Of a DNA stretch of 64,000 nt, positions 23,175-34,201 are shown piece after piece (the first letter of the stretch is position 1; each line of letters starts with the position of its first letter). The stretch is from Karstenula rhodostoma CBS 690.94. Taxonomy: Eukaryota > Ascomycota > Dothideomycetes > Pleosporales > Didymosphaeriaceae. The DNA lies in assembly GCA_010093485.1 (NCBI GenBank), contig MU001516.1:62001-126000 (forward strand). The letters run 5' to 3'. The notes under the pieces were generated by a model. That model was not told the origin of the DNA, searched no databases, and saw only the letters and a program-made list of their open reading frames with translations. Both the position numbers and the translations under genes were made by a program.

Positions 23175-23904
23175 CCCGACTGGCTGTATCGAAAATGCAA
23201 CGAAGGTGGCATTTGGTCTGGAGCCTGTTTGCTTTGGGTAATATAGTTTTGAGAAAACATCCTCCACTCTTTAGATTCGTTAGCTTATGCAATAATGTGC
23301 AATGCAACGTAAGGTTGAATCTGCTTATCTCTTAGCGAACACTGTAGTGGTAGTCTGGACGCAACAAACATAGTCGATGTCTTGCGGCCGCTGTGCTAGC
23401 GAGCGTGGGCCATCACAAAACCTCCATTAATCAGCCTTGCGTGACTGTTCGCTTGCGAAATCAAGATGCACGCATTTGAAAATACATGGCGCAGATCTTC
23501 TGCACATGCGCGAATTACTGTGATTTGCAATTCTACCATGAATATGCTTGGGCTGAGGTTCTCAAAGAGAAAGTGACGTTGGACTGGCACTGGCGTGATC
23601 CGTGCACGAGCAGTCGGCCAATCTCACGGCCGTCGGTGCGCATCGGACGAGGACAACGTCCAACCGGTCACTCACACAGGCCATTAAGTGCGAGGACGTC
23701 ACGCAACGCAACCCAGCGGCGAAAATCCCTTCCACGCGCATCCGGACGTATCGCGCTGCCCGGAGACCTGCACATCGACGACCCGTTGCGTCTGCCCTTC
23801 GCAGAGCCTCTTCGACTGCCCCTCGGCCGATCGCACATCGCACGCTTGGAGCGTAAGAGTCCTAGAAGCTGTCTACAGACCGAATCGGTAGAGTCACACT
23901 CATC
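23175..23904. other. Intergenic, promoter region of EMC6
   Basis: No gene recognised in this 730-bp stretch. Several frames are open on both strands at 23560-23860, where the DNA is CG-dinucleotide rich, but none continues into a conserved protein. Confidence 0.5.
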
Positions 23905-24314
23905 ATGTCCACGGTCGAGGAACGGGAGTTGGCCATCCACCCCATCGTTGTCACTAGCGTGCAACACAACACCCAGGTAGACCATCCACACATGCACTTG
24001 GCGCATGTCTGCCTTGACACACTCGTCCCCTTTCTGACCATCGCCACCAGGTCGTCTCGAACATTCGAAATCTGACCGCGTCTCTGTTCGGTGTCGCCGC
24101 GGGCACCCTGGGCTTGGAGTCCTATCCAGGCTTCATCTTCTATCTTGTTGGATCCTTCATCGTATCGGCCTTGATATTTGCACTGCGCACGGATGGCAAG
24201 CCCGGCGACTACTTCCACCGCCCACTGGGAGACATGTGGGGTGGCGACGTATTCAACGGGCTAAGCAGCTTTGTGTTGACGTGGACTTTGTTTTACGGGC
24301 TTCTACGGGCATGA
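23905..24314 (+). CDS. EMC6: ER membrane protein complex subunit 6 (EMC6)
   Basis: A small subunit of the EMC insertase, which places tail-anchored and multipass proteins into the ER membrane. Two exons, 23905-23976 and 24051-24314 with a 74-nt intron, give 111 aa, matching the roughly 110 aa usual for the family. Exon 1 encodes MSTVEERELAIHPIVVTSVQ. Exon 2 begins VVSNIRNLTASLFGVAAGTL, followed by ESYPGFIFYLVGSFIVSALI. Three hydrophobic segments are visible, the last being GLSSFVLTWTLFYGLLRA at the C-terminus. The conserved N-x-R-N-L-T-A-S-x-F-G-x-x-A-G block is diagnostic. Confidence 0.93.
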
Positions 24315-25112
24315 AGGCACCAAGGGGCTGGAAGAATCCCGCGAAGGTTACAGAATAGAAGATGTGGCGATGTGCGGACCATGCACTGAGATCGGCCATA
24401 GGAGGCACAGGGCAAACCCAGCGTGGGGGACTCTGCTGGACCAGCGCCTCGCCCACTGCAACACCTCCATCCATGGAACGTTCAAGCATAAGTTGGGCGG
24501 AGACAGGCGAGGACCGAGTCAAGATACACGGCATTTTGTTGTTATGGGCAACTACTTGCCCAGCCCAATCAGCAGCCTTGGGGCTGTTGCGGTCGTTCTG
24601 AGGCACTGATATGTCACAGTAATGAAGACGATACCCCAATATCTATCGACTGATTTCACACCATATGTTTGAGACTGTTGGTTCTCCCGTAATCATGAAT
24701 GGATCATTAAAAGGCGGAAGCCCTGTCGGAAGCGGGACATGTGCCAGCACGACGTTCGGGGTCCCCAAGAATGAAAAGGACGGATTTTGCAGCCTTCCCG
24801 CGTGTGGTCACTTCTAACCGTCCGATAATGTAAGGAATGAAGTCAACCTTTCTTGCTTTTCCAAGCACCGCACATGGTAGACGAAAGAGGCTAGCACATC
24901 ACGTGGGTGGGGTCGTGAGGTGGTCCAAGCTTAATTGCATGTGGCCCTGACACGTACGAGCGCGCCTGCTGCGCGTTCAATGTCCGTGCGTTGCGCGTCG
25001 CTACACGAACTTTCCCAAGCCTTCTTGTTCACTTGCACACCTCCACACCACACTCCACCACATCCCGACTTCCTCTTTCTCCATTCTACACTTTACTCTC
25101 TTCTAAGACATC
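24315..25112. other. Intergenic, promoter and leader of PCNA
   Basis: No gene in these 798 bp. The 100 bp before the PCNA start are pyrimidine-rich (repeated cctccac, ctcttc), typical of a fungal core promoter and 5' leader. GCGCGT-containing words occur near 24970-25000, but no exact ACGCGT box was seen. Confidence 0.5.
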
Positions 25113-26106
25113 AGTAAGCGCTATCTCTGCCAGTAGCTATTGTCTGAATACCTCACTAATCATATTGCAGTGCTTGAGGCACGCTTAAGCCAAGCCAACC
25201 TCTTCAAGAAGGTCAGTACTGTACATCAACGAGCATTGCGGGCTCGTGTCTGACATCTGCAGGTGGTCGATGCTATCAAGGACCTCGTGCAAGACTGCAA
25301 CTTCGACTGCAATGATTCTGGCATCAACCTCCAGGCCATGGACAACTCCCACGTAGCCCTCGTCTCGATGTCGCTCAAGACCGATGCCTTCACAAGCTTT
25401 CGCTGCGATCGCAATATTGCTCTCGGTATCAACCTCGGTTCCTTGACAAAGGTCCTCCGCGCAGCAGGAAACGACGATGTTCTCAGCCTAAAGGCGGAAG
25501 ACGCCCCGGATGTCGTCAACATCGTGTTCGAGTCTAGTAGCCAGGACAGGATCAGCGAGTATGACATCAAGCTCATGGATATTGACCAGGAGCATCTGGG
25601 CATTCCCGAGACGGACTATGCGGCACAAGTCACGATGCCCGCTGCGGAATTCCAGCGCATCTGTCGCGATCTCAGCGCTCTATCCGAGTCAGGTAAGACG
25701 ACGTCAGCCCCCGCAAGCTATACACATCTGATTTTCATATAGTTGCGATTGAGGTGTCTAAAGATGGTGTCAAGTTCACCTGCACAGGTGACATTGGTTC
25801 TGGATCCGTACAGCTTCGAAGCAACACAAATGTCGAAAACCCCAAGGAGAGCATCGAGATCGAAATGACCGAGCCCGTTGCCCTGACCTTCTCTCTAAAG
25901 TACCTTGTAAACTTCTGCAAGGCGAGCGGACTCAGCGACAAGGTCAAGCTGAAGCTCTCCGCCGAGGTACCGCTGCTTGTCGAGTACCCGCTGTCGGAGG
26001 GCACCAACAGCTTCTTGCAATTCTACCTTGCCCCAAAGGTCAGTGATACCCCCTTATGCGCGTCCCGGAACCACACTAATGTACATAGATTGGCGACGAA
26101 GAGTGA
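25113..26106 (+). CDS. POL30: Proliferating cell nuclear antigen (PCNA), sliding clamp
   Basis: The homotrimeric DNA clamp that tethers replicative polymerases and repair factors. Five coding exons: the single base 25113, then 25171-25211, 25263-25692, 25743-26038 and 26089-26106, giving 261 aa (the same length as human PCNA). The start codon is split: A at 25113, then a 57-nt intron, then TG at 25171, reading [20 protein letters not shown]. The last exon is 18 nt and supplies the tail IGDEE and stop. The interdomain connecting loop ([16 protein letters not shown]), which binds PIP-box partners, is intact, as is the lysine in VSKDGVKF that corresponds to the ubiquitination/SUMO site Lys164. 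No in-frame ATG before residue 1 is available in exon 2, which supports the split start. Confidence 0.97.
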
Positions 26107-26417
26107 GCGAAGCATGAAACTCGGCGATTTGGACATGAGATACACGACTACGATGTTGGGTACGATAGGGCAGCGTAATATTTTGGTATGCATGTGAAGC
26201 GCGCATCGATTTTGCGGGAATGTTGGGTTTGGGATACCGCGGCCCAGCCATCTGTGGGGTGTCGGTGCGAGATCCCATTACCCCGCCGACGCCATCGCGT
26301 GTCTGGCGACCTGATAACGAAAAAAATCAATAATACACGCTATATCTCCCATACACTTCCGCTGATAGTTTGCTCGATTTCCTTGGTACCCCATTGTATT
26401 TCCTTTCGACGTGCGCC
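26107..26417. other. Short intergenic, PCNA 3' flank and pyridoxal kinase leader
   Basis: 311 bp with no additional gene seen. It must contain the PCNA polyadenylation region and the pyridoxal kinase promoter. Confidence 0.5.
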
Positions 26418-28144
26418 ATGGGCCCCGACGCGTTGATACCGGAGACCCGCGTGCTCGCGATTGCCAGTCATGTAAGACTCACACGCGCATGTATCGCGAA
26501 GCTGCTCGACTAACCATGATAGGTGGTTCATGGGTGAGTGACTTGCGCAAGATGAGCACACCCGTAGCTGATAGTCTTCAAGCTATGTGGGCAACAAAAT
26601 GGTCACGTCTGTCATGCAGTCGCTGGGCTGTGACGTCTCTGCCATCAACACGGTACATTACAGTATGTACCCGCAGCCGCTCCTCGATACTTCACAGGCA
26701 GGCCACTAACATATTCGCAGGCAATCACACCGCATACAAGCAGGTGAAAGGCACCAAAACCTCTCCCGACCAGATCCTCGATCTCTACGAAGGACTCCGA
26801 CAATCGAACCTGAACAGCTTCGATGTGTTGTTGACCGGATACATGCCCAGCGCGCATTGCGTGCAGGCGATAGGCAAAATTGGGCGGGATATCAAGTTCA
26901 ATGCTGGGACAAAGCCGGGGAGCTTTTTTTGGGGTGAGTCAGCCCTGCTACACGGCATGCGCACATTGTGCGATGCAGGAGTAGAACATCAATTGCTGGT
27001 TCTATCCTACGTGTGCCTAGTGGAGTCACGCTGCCTCATGAGCGCGACCGTCTTAGACGTGGCCTTGCTAACCTCCAACAGTGCTCGATCCGGTGATGGG
27101 CGACAATGGAAAGCTTTACATCCCCGAAGACGAGGTACCAGAGTACAAGACATTGCTTAGGGAAGCGGACCTTATCCTGCCCAACCAGTTTGAAGCAGAG
27201 TATGTATAGCATCGTTCAAAATCATATGCTGGGCGAAGGACTGATCATCGTTCAGGCTACTCTCTGAAACGACCATTACCGATCTCGACTCTCTTGCAGC
27301 TGCAATCCAGGTACTACACAAGAAGTACCAAGTACCACATGTGATAATAACGTCTCTCCGATTAACACGCGATAACCGAACTGTATCATCTCGTGCTCCT
27401 TCACGGACAACATCAAAGCCCACGTCTGCAAATGCTTCTGGTCAACAAACCCCAGTCGAATCACCTCATATCGATCCTGCACGGACGCACCCAGCTTCGC
27501 ATTCTACGCAAGACGGTGAGTCCGAACGATCAAATCCGGCAACCTCAGAAACTCCAGACGCCGAGAACTCTACTGCGACAAAGCCTCCGGTAGAGATAGA
27601 AGAGCAAGACGAAGAAATCAAAAATATAACCATCATCGGCTCCACCGCAACATCCGACTTCAAGCCCCGCCTCTTCCGCATCGACACCCCCGAGCTGCCC
27701 CTCTTCTTCTCCGGCACAGGCGACATGTTCGCCGCGCTCACCATCCCGCGCCTCATCGAAGCCGTCCATGCAGCCTCCACCCCAGACGCAGACCTGACGT
27801 CGAAGCCTAGCTGGCGCTCACCGGACGACGTACCCGCCGACGAATTGCCGCTCGCAAAAGCATGTCAAAAAGTCCTCGCGAGCATGCAGAGCATACTGAA
27901 TAAGACTGCTGCGACATGTCGGGAGAAGATGGCGGCCTATGACACGCGGGCTGAGAAGGAGGGCTGCGGGCAGGGTAAGGAGGCTGACGAAGAGAAGGCG
28001 AAGAGGAGGCATCTCGCGCTCATGGAAGCGAGCGAAGTCACAGTGCCGAGGTTTATCAGAGAGTTAGTGCATCCGCCTGAGGTGGAGAAATTTAAACCGA
28101 CGGCGGTGAAAGAGGGGGAAAAAGTACCGGAGAGTGGGGGATAA
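26418..28144 (+). CDS. BUD16: Pyridoxal kinase with long low-complexity insertion
   Basis: Phosphorylates pyridoxal, pyridoxine and pyridoxamine to make the B6 coenzymes (PfkB/ribokinase fold). Six exons: 26418-26471, 26523-26533 (11 nt), 26583-26662, 26721-26933, 27082-27199 and 27256-28144, giving 454 aa. The 11-nt exon encodes Val-Val-His-Gly of the substrate motif VVHGYVGNKMV. Conserved elements are INTVHYSNHTAYKQVKG, LLTGYMPS, VLDPVMGDNGKLY and the anion-hole/catalytic-base motif FFSGTGDMFAAL near the C-terminus. Between the strand HVIITSLRL and the IIGSTATSDFKPRLFRID segment there are about 90 Ser/Thr/Pro/Glu-rich residues not needed for the fold. A charged C-terminal extension follows. 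The enzyme is longer than typical (~300-350 aa), mostly from these two additions. Confidence 0.95.
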
Positions 28145-28867
28145 GGAGCCAGATGAGTTGAATGTGCTACATTTGGGCGTGGGAAAGAATGGAGAGGGCG
28201 GGACGCAGGTTGTCAAGGGTGAGAGGTAAGATGCGAGGGCGACAGAGATGCTCAATCATTCGAGGCCTATAGCTTGACAATACAAAGACTTACAAAGTCG
28301 AGTGCACTCAGGTCTGGGTTCTTCTTGCTAGTGGTCTTGTTGTTGTTTGAACGGCACCTTTTCTGGGCCTAGTGCAGGTAACTGCACTTTGAAATCAGAG
28401 CAGTTGCCAACTGGCGCGCGTGAACAGTGCGTGCACCTGCTAACACTCTTCATTACTCATACATGAATTATCAACGTTGTCCTCACCTACCTGGGCAACA
28501 ATCCAAGGGCTACCTGGGTATCATAAATTTGGGTTACGGGCTACATTGATATTCACACGTAGGGTGATTGAACCTTTCAACTTCGGACCTCATGAGAGAA
28601 CAGACATGCTGGCTACCATTGAGTCGCAATCTGGACGCGTCCTTCCGGTTAGAGGCGGATTCTACCCGCTAACATCGCTTATACGATTTGCAACAATCCT
28701 TCCTGGCTCGGAAGCCTAGCTTGTGGGGGACTGCAGGAACCTGGAAGACGCGGCGGGCCAATCCTATTTAATCTCTCACATCCTAACCCGATTGACGACC
28801 ACTTCACCGCAATTTGCCCATCTTCCTCTTCTCCGGCGTTTCCACTCTGCATCCAAGAAATAACATC
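28145..28867. other. Intergenic
   Basis: 723 bp between pyridoxal kinase and the DUF6604 gene. No protein, RNA gene or notable repeat was seen. It should contain the promoter of the downstream gene. Confidence 0.5.
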
Positions 28868-31585
28868 ATGGCAGATCTCAACGAACCGCAGACCTTTTTT
28901 GTGAAGTACAACCTGTACAAAAAGGCCACAGAACGCATTGGAGGATGGATTGCTGAAACCGCCGCATCGATTGGCTTCGATGTGCAAGAAAAAAACCAAA
29001 AGCAGTCTCAGCCCAAACCCAGGAAGAGAGGAGGCAAAAAGAATAAGAAGACCAGCTCTGCCGGCAATGCAACAACCATATACAAATTGCGAGTCTCTGA
29101 CTTCGTGCCAATGGCGACGGCGATAGCAGAAGCGGGTTCCGAAGCTGGATCGGAGATCATGGTGCCCATTGGTCTATGCAAGCATTTCAATCGCGCCATT
29201 CAAACGCGTCGGCGTGTATCGAAGTGGTTCCAGAAAGCAGACGGGGACAGAAAGAGCGATTTGCGCCATGAATACTTCATCAAGATCCTCGAGGATACTT
29301 TCGCAAAACTAAGGCCATTCCTGAGCATTGGTGTACCACAGGCTGCCCACAACGGTGCTCAGGATACCCCGGCCTCCGGATTGGCATCCCAGAACCGATT
29401 TGCTAGCTTGACTGTTGAAGAGGCTGCAGCGCTGATTGATGAGGAAGCATTGCCAGAAGAAGACTTGGCTGGAGCCCCAACTGCCGAACTGCAGCAAGAC
29501 CAGGAGGATAACGAAGAGGACTTCTGGCTTGCACTCTCGCTCCTGCTCCAAGAGCACGAAGACATGAGGAAGACAGTTCTCGAAACCTGGAACAAATATA
29601 AGGATGGCAAAGTCGATCTCATTGTGGCTGCCATGGCCACTGATACCGCTATCAAACTGGCGCAAAAGGCTGAAGCGCAATTCGAGCTGCTCGTTACAAG
29701 ACCGACGTCATATCCAGCCAACGAGTATCCTGTGTGGTCTCTTCCAGCCGTGTTGGTCTACAAAAACCACGATACCATGCATCAATGGCCCATTTTGGAG
29801 ATTGCAAAGCCATCCAATATCATCGGCGCTACCGCTATCACACAGGTAGAAGCACATTTCGACGTCTGGCCGATATACGCTGGTCTGAAGTTCTACCTGC
29901 ATAAGCACATGACAAAGAAAACAGTCCCACAGGTTGTCGCGAAAGATCTTCGTGATCCAAACGTCCATGAGCGTACGCTCAGAGCCATCGAGCTCGCCCA
30001 GATGATGCGGCTAATTACAGAACTTCCCGAGCGGCCCAAGCTTTGGGACATGGTCTCGCAAGGTCTCCTGGACATGTTCAAAACACACCAAATTCCCATG
30101 TGGCTTACCTTCGGTGTACAACTGCACTTTGACTCGCAAGATGTTCTCGGTGATGACACGAAACGCGCGCACTTTGAGTCGGAGGTTTATCTTAATGGCA
30201 TGCTGGGATCGTCTCAAGAAGTTACGGACAACTCGGAGGACCCATTCCTCCCTGAAAACATCCAAGACGAGTGTTATGTACAGATGCGAATGGCGTACAA
30301 CGACATGAGTCCTTGGGTCAACTATGATGGACTAAAAGAGCAATGGGTAGCGCTCGCGAAGAGTCCGAAGATCGGCGGGCATCCAATACTCAAGCTCTTA
30401 AGGAATGGGGACTTCTACTTCTACAGGCAGCATCCGTTGCTCTGTGGCATGATGAAGTACCACTGGTTCCTCCACTGGCACGCCGCCGGGATCTCGCACG
30501 AAGCTACTTCAGTGTCGCTGTTCATGATGGCGCACATCTACGTAGGCACGCGGCTACTACATCCTAGCGATCCGGTATGGCCAGACATGGAGTTCGTTCT
30601 CTTCAACCAGGATCCCAGATATGTGTTGTTCAAGATGCCGGACACACCACAAGAGGCCCGCGATGTCTTCGACCTGGCTACCGCACAGCGAACCGTTAAG
30701 ATGATCGGAACGTATAGTCTTGATCGTCTGAACCTTGACCGCGACGATCTCGGCCTCCCTCGCTACGATCCTAGTATGAAATCGCGCCTTTTCAGAGATG
30801 CGAGTGTGTTTGGCGATACTGTGTACTTGCCTAGGGGCGCCAGTGGATGCTGGGTGACTAAGATTCCGGGGGGCGCTTTCAACGGCAAAATTGACACCAT
30901 CGTCCGAGTACTTCTTCAAGCACAGGACCCTGGAGCAACCCGTGGACGTTTGGCCCGTGCAATGCAAGCCTCGGACACAAATAGCCCGCGGGAACCTTTG
31001 TCCAGCAGAGATGGCCTCACCTCCGTCGCCATCCTGCAACACTTCGCCTTCTGGCTGCAGGCCGATATGGCAGATCTCTGTTTCGACTGGACCCAGATGC
31101 AGCGTCAATGCTCCAGAGCGTGGCAGGTCATTTACAAAGCGCTCGAGCTCGACCCCCTCTGGGACAAACGTCTCTCTGCACTCGGACAGACGCCGCAACG
31201 AGCTGCTGAAGCCATCATATCCACGGCAGGCCACTATCCACGATTCATGGAAAGAGCGCGCCAGGCGCTGCGGTCCTACCTCGAACACGAAAAGCATCAC
31301 GAGATGCCGTGCAGCGAGGCCTGGGTCATGAGCATGGTCAAGTACCATGCCAAGACGGCGCGGCTGTTCAGGGACGATGGACCGCTCAGTGTAGACACGC
31401 TGTACAAGGGGTGGCCGGCGGCGGAGATACAGAAGAGGAAGGAAGTGCTTGCAGAAGCGGTGGTGCAGGCTGATTCGGGCAACGGGAATGACGTGAAGGA
31501 AATGTTTACGGCGCAGGCCAGAAGGTCTGGAATGGCGTCGTTGGCGGGTGCTGCGAGGGATGGTGGAGGGTGCGCGCCGCAGTAG
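28868..31585 (+). CDS. DUF6604 domain protein, large single-exon fungal protein
   Basis: An uninterrupted 905-aa frame starting at MADLNEPQTFFVKYNLYKKA. The N-terminal ~270 residues match my memory of the fungal DUF6604 family: an opening helical segment ending AETAASIGFDV, a basic linker (PKPRKRGGKKNKK), then YKLRVSDFVPMATAIAEAG and a helix around AIQTRRRVSKWFQ. The remaining ~600 residues contain no catalytic motif I recognise. No signal peptide or membrane segment is evident. The absence of introns is unusual in this intron-rich window. Proteins of this family are common, variable and functionally uncharacterised in filamentous ascomycetes, so no function is proposed. An earlier in-frame TTG is not considered a start. 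Confidence 0.82.
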   Translation: MADLNEPQTFFVKYNLYKKATERIGGWIAETAASIGFDVQEKNQKQSQPKPRKRGGKKNKKTSSAGNATTIYKLRVSDFVPMATAIAEAGSEAGSEIMVPIGLCKHFNRAIQTRRRVSKWFQKADGDRKSDLRHEYFIKILEDTFAKLRPFLSIGVPQAAHNGAQDTPASGLASQNRFASLTVEEAAALIDEEALPEEDLAGAPTAELQQDQEDNEEDFWLALSLLLQEHEDMRKTVLETWNKYKDGKVDLIVAAMATDTAIKLAQKAEAQFELLVTRPTSYPANEYPVWSLPAVLVYKNHDTMHQWPILEIAKPSNIIGATAITQVEAHFDVWPIYAGLKFYLHKHMTKKTVPQVVAKDLRDPNVHERTLRAIELAQMMRLITELPERPKLWDMVSQGLLDMFKTHQIPMWLTFGVQLHFDSQDVLGDDTKRAHFESEVYLNGMLGSSQEVTDNSEDPFLPENIQDECYVQMRMAYNDMSPWVNYDGLKEQWVALAKSPKIGGHPILKLLRNGDFYFYRQHPLLCGMMKYHWFLHWHAAGISHEATSVSLFMMAHIYVGTRLLHPSDPVWPDMEFVLFNQDPRYVLFKMPDTPQEARDVFDLATAQRTVKMIGTYSLDRLNLDRDDLGLPRYDPSMKSRLFRDASVFGDTVYLPRGASGCWVTKIPGGAFNGKIDTIVRVLLQAQDPGATRGRLARAMQASDTNSPREPLSSRDGLTSVAILQHFAFWLQADMADLCFDWTQMQRQCSRAWQVIYKALELDPLWDKRLSALGQTPQRAAEAIISTAGHYPRFMERARQALRSYLEHEKHHEMPCSEAWVMSMVKYHAKTARLFRDDGPLSVDTLYKGWPAAEIQKRKEVLAEAVVQADSGNGNDVKEMFTAQARRSGMASLAGAARDGGGCAPQ

Positions 31586-32470
31586 ATAACCCGACATGTT
31601 GAGTGGTAAACTGCTATCCGCGCTCTGTGGTAGGCATGATTGCGTGTGTGTACCTCGGACGTCCGTCTCCCCCCAACTTCCCGAACTCCAGCTACGTATG
31701 ACGGTAGTCGGGCTTCGGTCCACCCGTGTGGAGTCCTGAATGTATCACGTGAAAGTGAAAGTCTCACACTACCTACAAGATACCTCTTCTCTCGCATCAT
31801 CGAACCAGCCACTGCATCAATCCGCTCTGGTCCCCTTTCTCCCCTCCCAATCGAATCCGCCACCTCGCTCGCGTCTTCCTCCGCGGCCAAAGTATAGCCA
31901 GCCTATGACGTGAGTGGCACATCCTGCATCCCCGGCACCCATGCCAACGGCAAAAGCGACGCATCTACTCGTTATAAGCGTGTCGATCGATGCGGGGAAG
32001 ATATCGCGCTGCGTCGCGCCAGTGGGGGCGTGGCGTTGTTCCGAGACAGCCACGCGTGCGCGGGTCGGGTGGTGTGCCTACCCTGTTGTGGGAGGTTAAG
32101 GAGGGGGGGTTTTGAAAAGGATGGTATCTATGGTGTGTGGATAGGCGGTTGGGCAGAGAGAATGAATGGCAGGTTTGAGGAGGGTTTCTACGACCGATAT
32201 TGTGAGAGAGGTAAAATAGTGGTTGAAAAAAGGAAGATGATGTTTTGTTTGGAAAATGTAGTGATTGGTATTCGTTCTTCGTTCATATACTCGTCATATG
32301 GATATCGGGTCGTAACACAGCAACCAAGCAGCACCATTAACATGCACATGCCACAACCCCTCCGCCCCCGAAAGCCCGCGTGCCCTACGCGCCATCCCAA
32401 ATATGCACACTTAGAATCGAAAAGTTCGTACCCTGCGCCCCCCACAGCGAGATGCTCGTTTGCTGGATGA
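31586..32470. other. Intergenic between convergent genes
   Basis: 885 bp between the 3' ends of the DUF6604 gene and the hexose transporter, so it holds two terminator and 3' UTR regions. An AT-rich stretch with AATAAA-like words in the last 300 bp fits the transporter 3' UTR on the minus strand. No gene called. Confidence 0.5.
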
Positions 32471-34201
32471 CTAGCCCAGGCTCTTCTCGCTCAGCCGGCC
32501 GTCGCCCTCGTTGTACTGCACGCTCTTCTTGCGGCCGACCTCCTGCTCGACCTCGGCGAGCGAGAAGTTGCGGTTGTCGGCTTGCGCCTGCTGGACGTCC
32601 TGGAAGGACACGGACGGCACGAAGCCTTGCGACTGCCACGCGTGCGGGACCTTTGCGTAGAGCTCGTCGACCTGCTCGAGGGCGAGGCCCTTTGTCTCGA
32701 AGATCATGCCCCATACGAAGAAGATGCAGACGAAGCAGAAGCCGCCCCAGATGAAGAAGACCTTTGCGCCGAGGTTGGCGTTGCCTGCGCCGGGATCGAC
32801 CATGTAGGGAGTGGCACTGGGAAGGCTGTTAGTTTGGTTCTGTGAAGGGGTGAATGCGAGTGCAACTTACTATCCGATTGCCCAGTTGAGAAGCCAGTTG
32901 GATGCGGTGGTCATGGAGAGCGACTTGGCGCGCACCTTGAGCGGGAAGATCTCGCCGGTGACGACCCAGGCGACGGGTCCCCAGGAGCACGCGAAGAAGA
33001 AGATGTAGATGCAGACAAAGGCGACTATGGCGTTCTGAGCGGCCGGGTTTCCGGTGCCGACGACAGTGCCCGTAATGGCAACGATGAACTGGCAGACGGC
33101 CATGCCCATGGCGCCAAAGAGGAGGAGGTTACGGCGACCCATCTTCTCGACCATGTAAAGTCCGGGGAAGGTGGAACCGACGTTGACTGCGGAAGTGATC
33201 ATGGAAATGACGAAGGAGTTGCTGAAGCCCGCATTCTGGAAGAACTTTGTGCCGTAGTAGAAGATGAAGTTGACACCAGTAAGCTGTTGAAGGGACTGAA
33301 GCAGGCATCCAGTGAGCAGTCGGAATCCGAGAATGCCCTTGAAGCAGTCCAAGTACGTCGCCTTTCCTAGTGTCAATTCGTACTCGTGGTTTGCAGTGAT
33401 TTCGGCCAGTTCCTCCAACAGGGCTGGGTGTTCAATATCGAGTCTCCTCAACTTGGAGAGGGATCGCGCAGCCTTCTCCGGCTGTCCCTTCTTGATGTAC
33501 CAACGAGGAGTCTCGGGCAAAAAGATGCAGCCCACGAAGATGATGATAGCCCATGCAAACTGCACAGCGATGGGAATACGGTAAGACCCGCTGTCATTGC
33601 GGTTCTTGGTCGCGTTGTCAACGATAGCGGCAAGAAGAATACCAATGGTAATCGCGAGCTGGTAGCAACCAACGACGGCGCCGCGGATCCACTTGGGGCT
33701 GGTTTCTGACTGGTAAAGCGGGATGGTGGCGGAAATCATACCCACACCGTAACCTGCGAAGAAACGTCCGGCAACGAATATGGGAATGTCGGTGGCGGCG
33801 GTTTGCAATATGACACCGACACAGAAGATAATGCAGCAGACGACGAGGCCAAGTCGACGGCCGACGGCATCAGCCACAGGGGCAGCAGTCAAAGCGCCGA
33901 AGAAGGTGCCAGCGGACAAGATGGAAACGATCTCAGATGTCTGAGCCGATGTCACGTCGAGTTCACCGTCGGTCTTGTTGATATAGCCCGTCGAGAATTG
34001 GTTGCGCCAGTACTTCATGTTCAGGATACCGCCAATGGTTCCGGTATCATAACTAGAGACAGATCAGTAAGCAATGCGCAGACAGAATACAAGGTCAACG
34101 TACCCAAATAGTACACCACCGAAAGCAACAAATAGTCCGACCATGATAGCAGGCCATGCTGAACCAGCAGCGCCCTCGGGCTTCTGGATCATGAGACCCA
34201 T
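32471..34201 (-). CDS. MFS hexose (monosaccharide) transporter
   Basis: A proton-coupled or facilitative sugar transporter of the plasma membrane. Three exons, 34201-34104, 34052-32871 and 32816-32471, give 541 aa. Introns interrupt the first membrane helix (VLFG|YDTGTIGGIL) and the region before the last helices (NWAIG|YATPYM). Sugar-porter signatures are all present: YDTGTIGGIL in helix 1, GRRLG after helix 2, GRFFAGYGVGMISATIPLYQ-SE, PETPRWYIKKG at the start of the central loop, QQLTGVNFIFYYGTKFF, GRRNLLLFG, and PVAWVVTGEIFPLKVRAKS. The C-terminal tail is hydrophilic and ends RLSEKSLG. Closest in character to fungal high-affinity glucose/hexose transporters. The exact substrate cannot be read from sequence. 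A long upstream region (2.3 kb) may carry carbon regulation. Confidence 0.95.

Noticed and set aside
30557..31723. 388-codon minus-strand frame
   Set aside because: It is the shadow of the DUF6604 gene on the other strand.
31910..32470. 186-codon plus-strand frame
   Set aside because: Lies in the presumed 3' UTR of the convergent transporter gene and has no domain.
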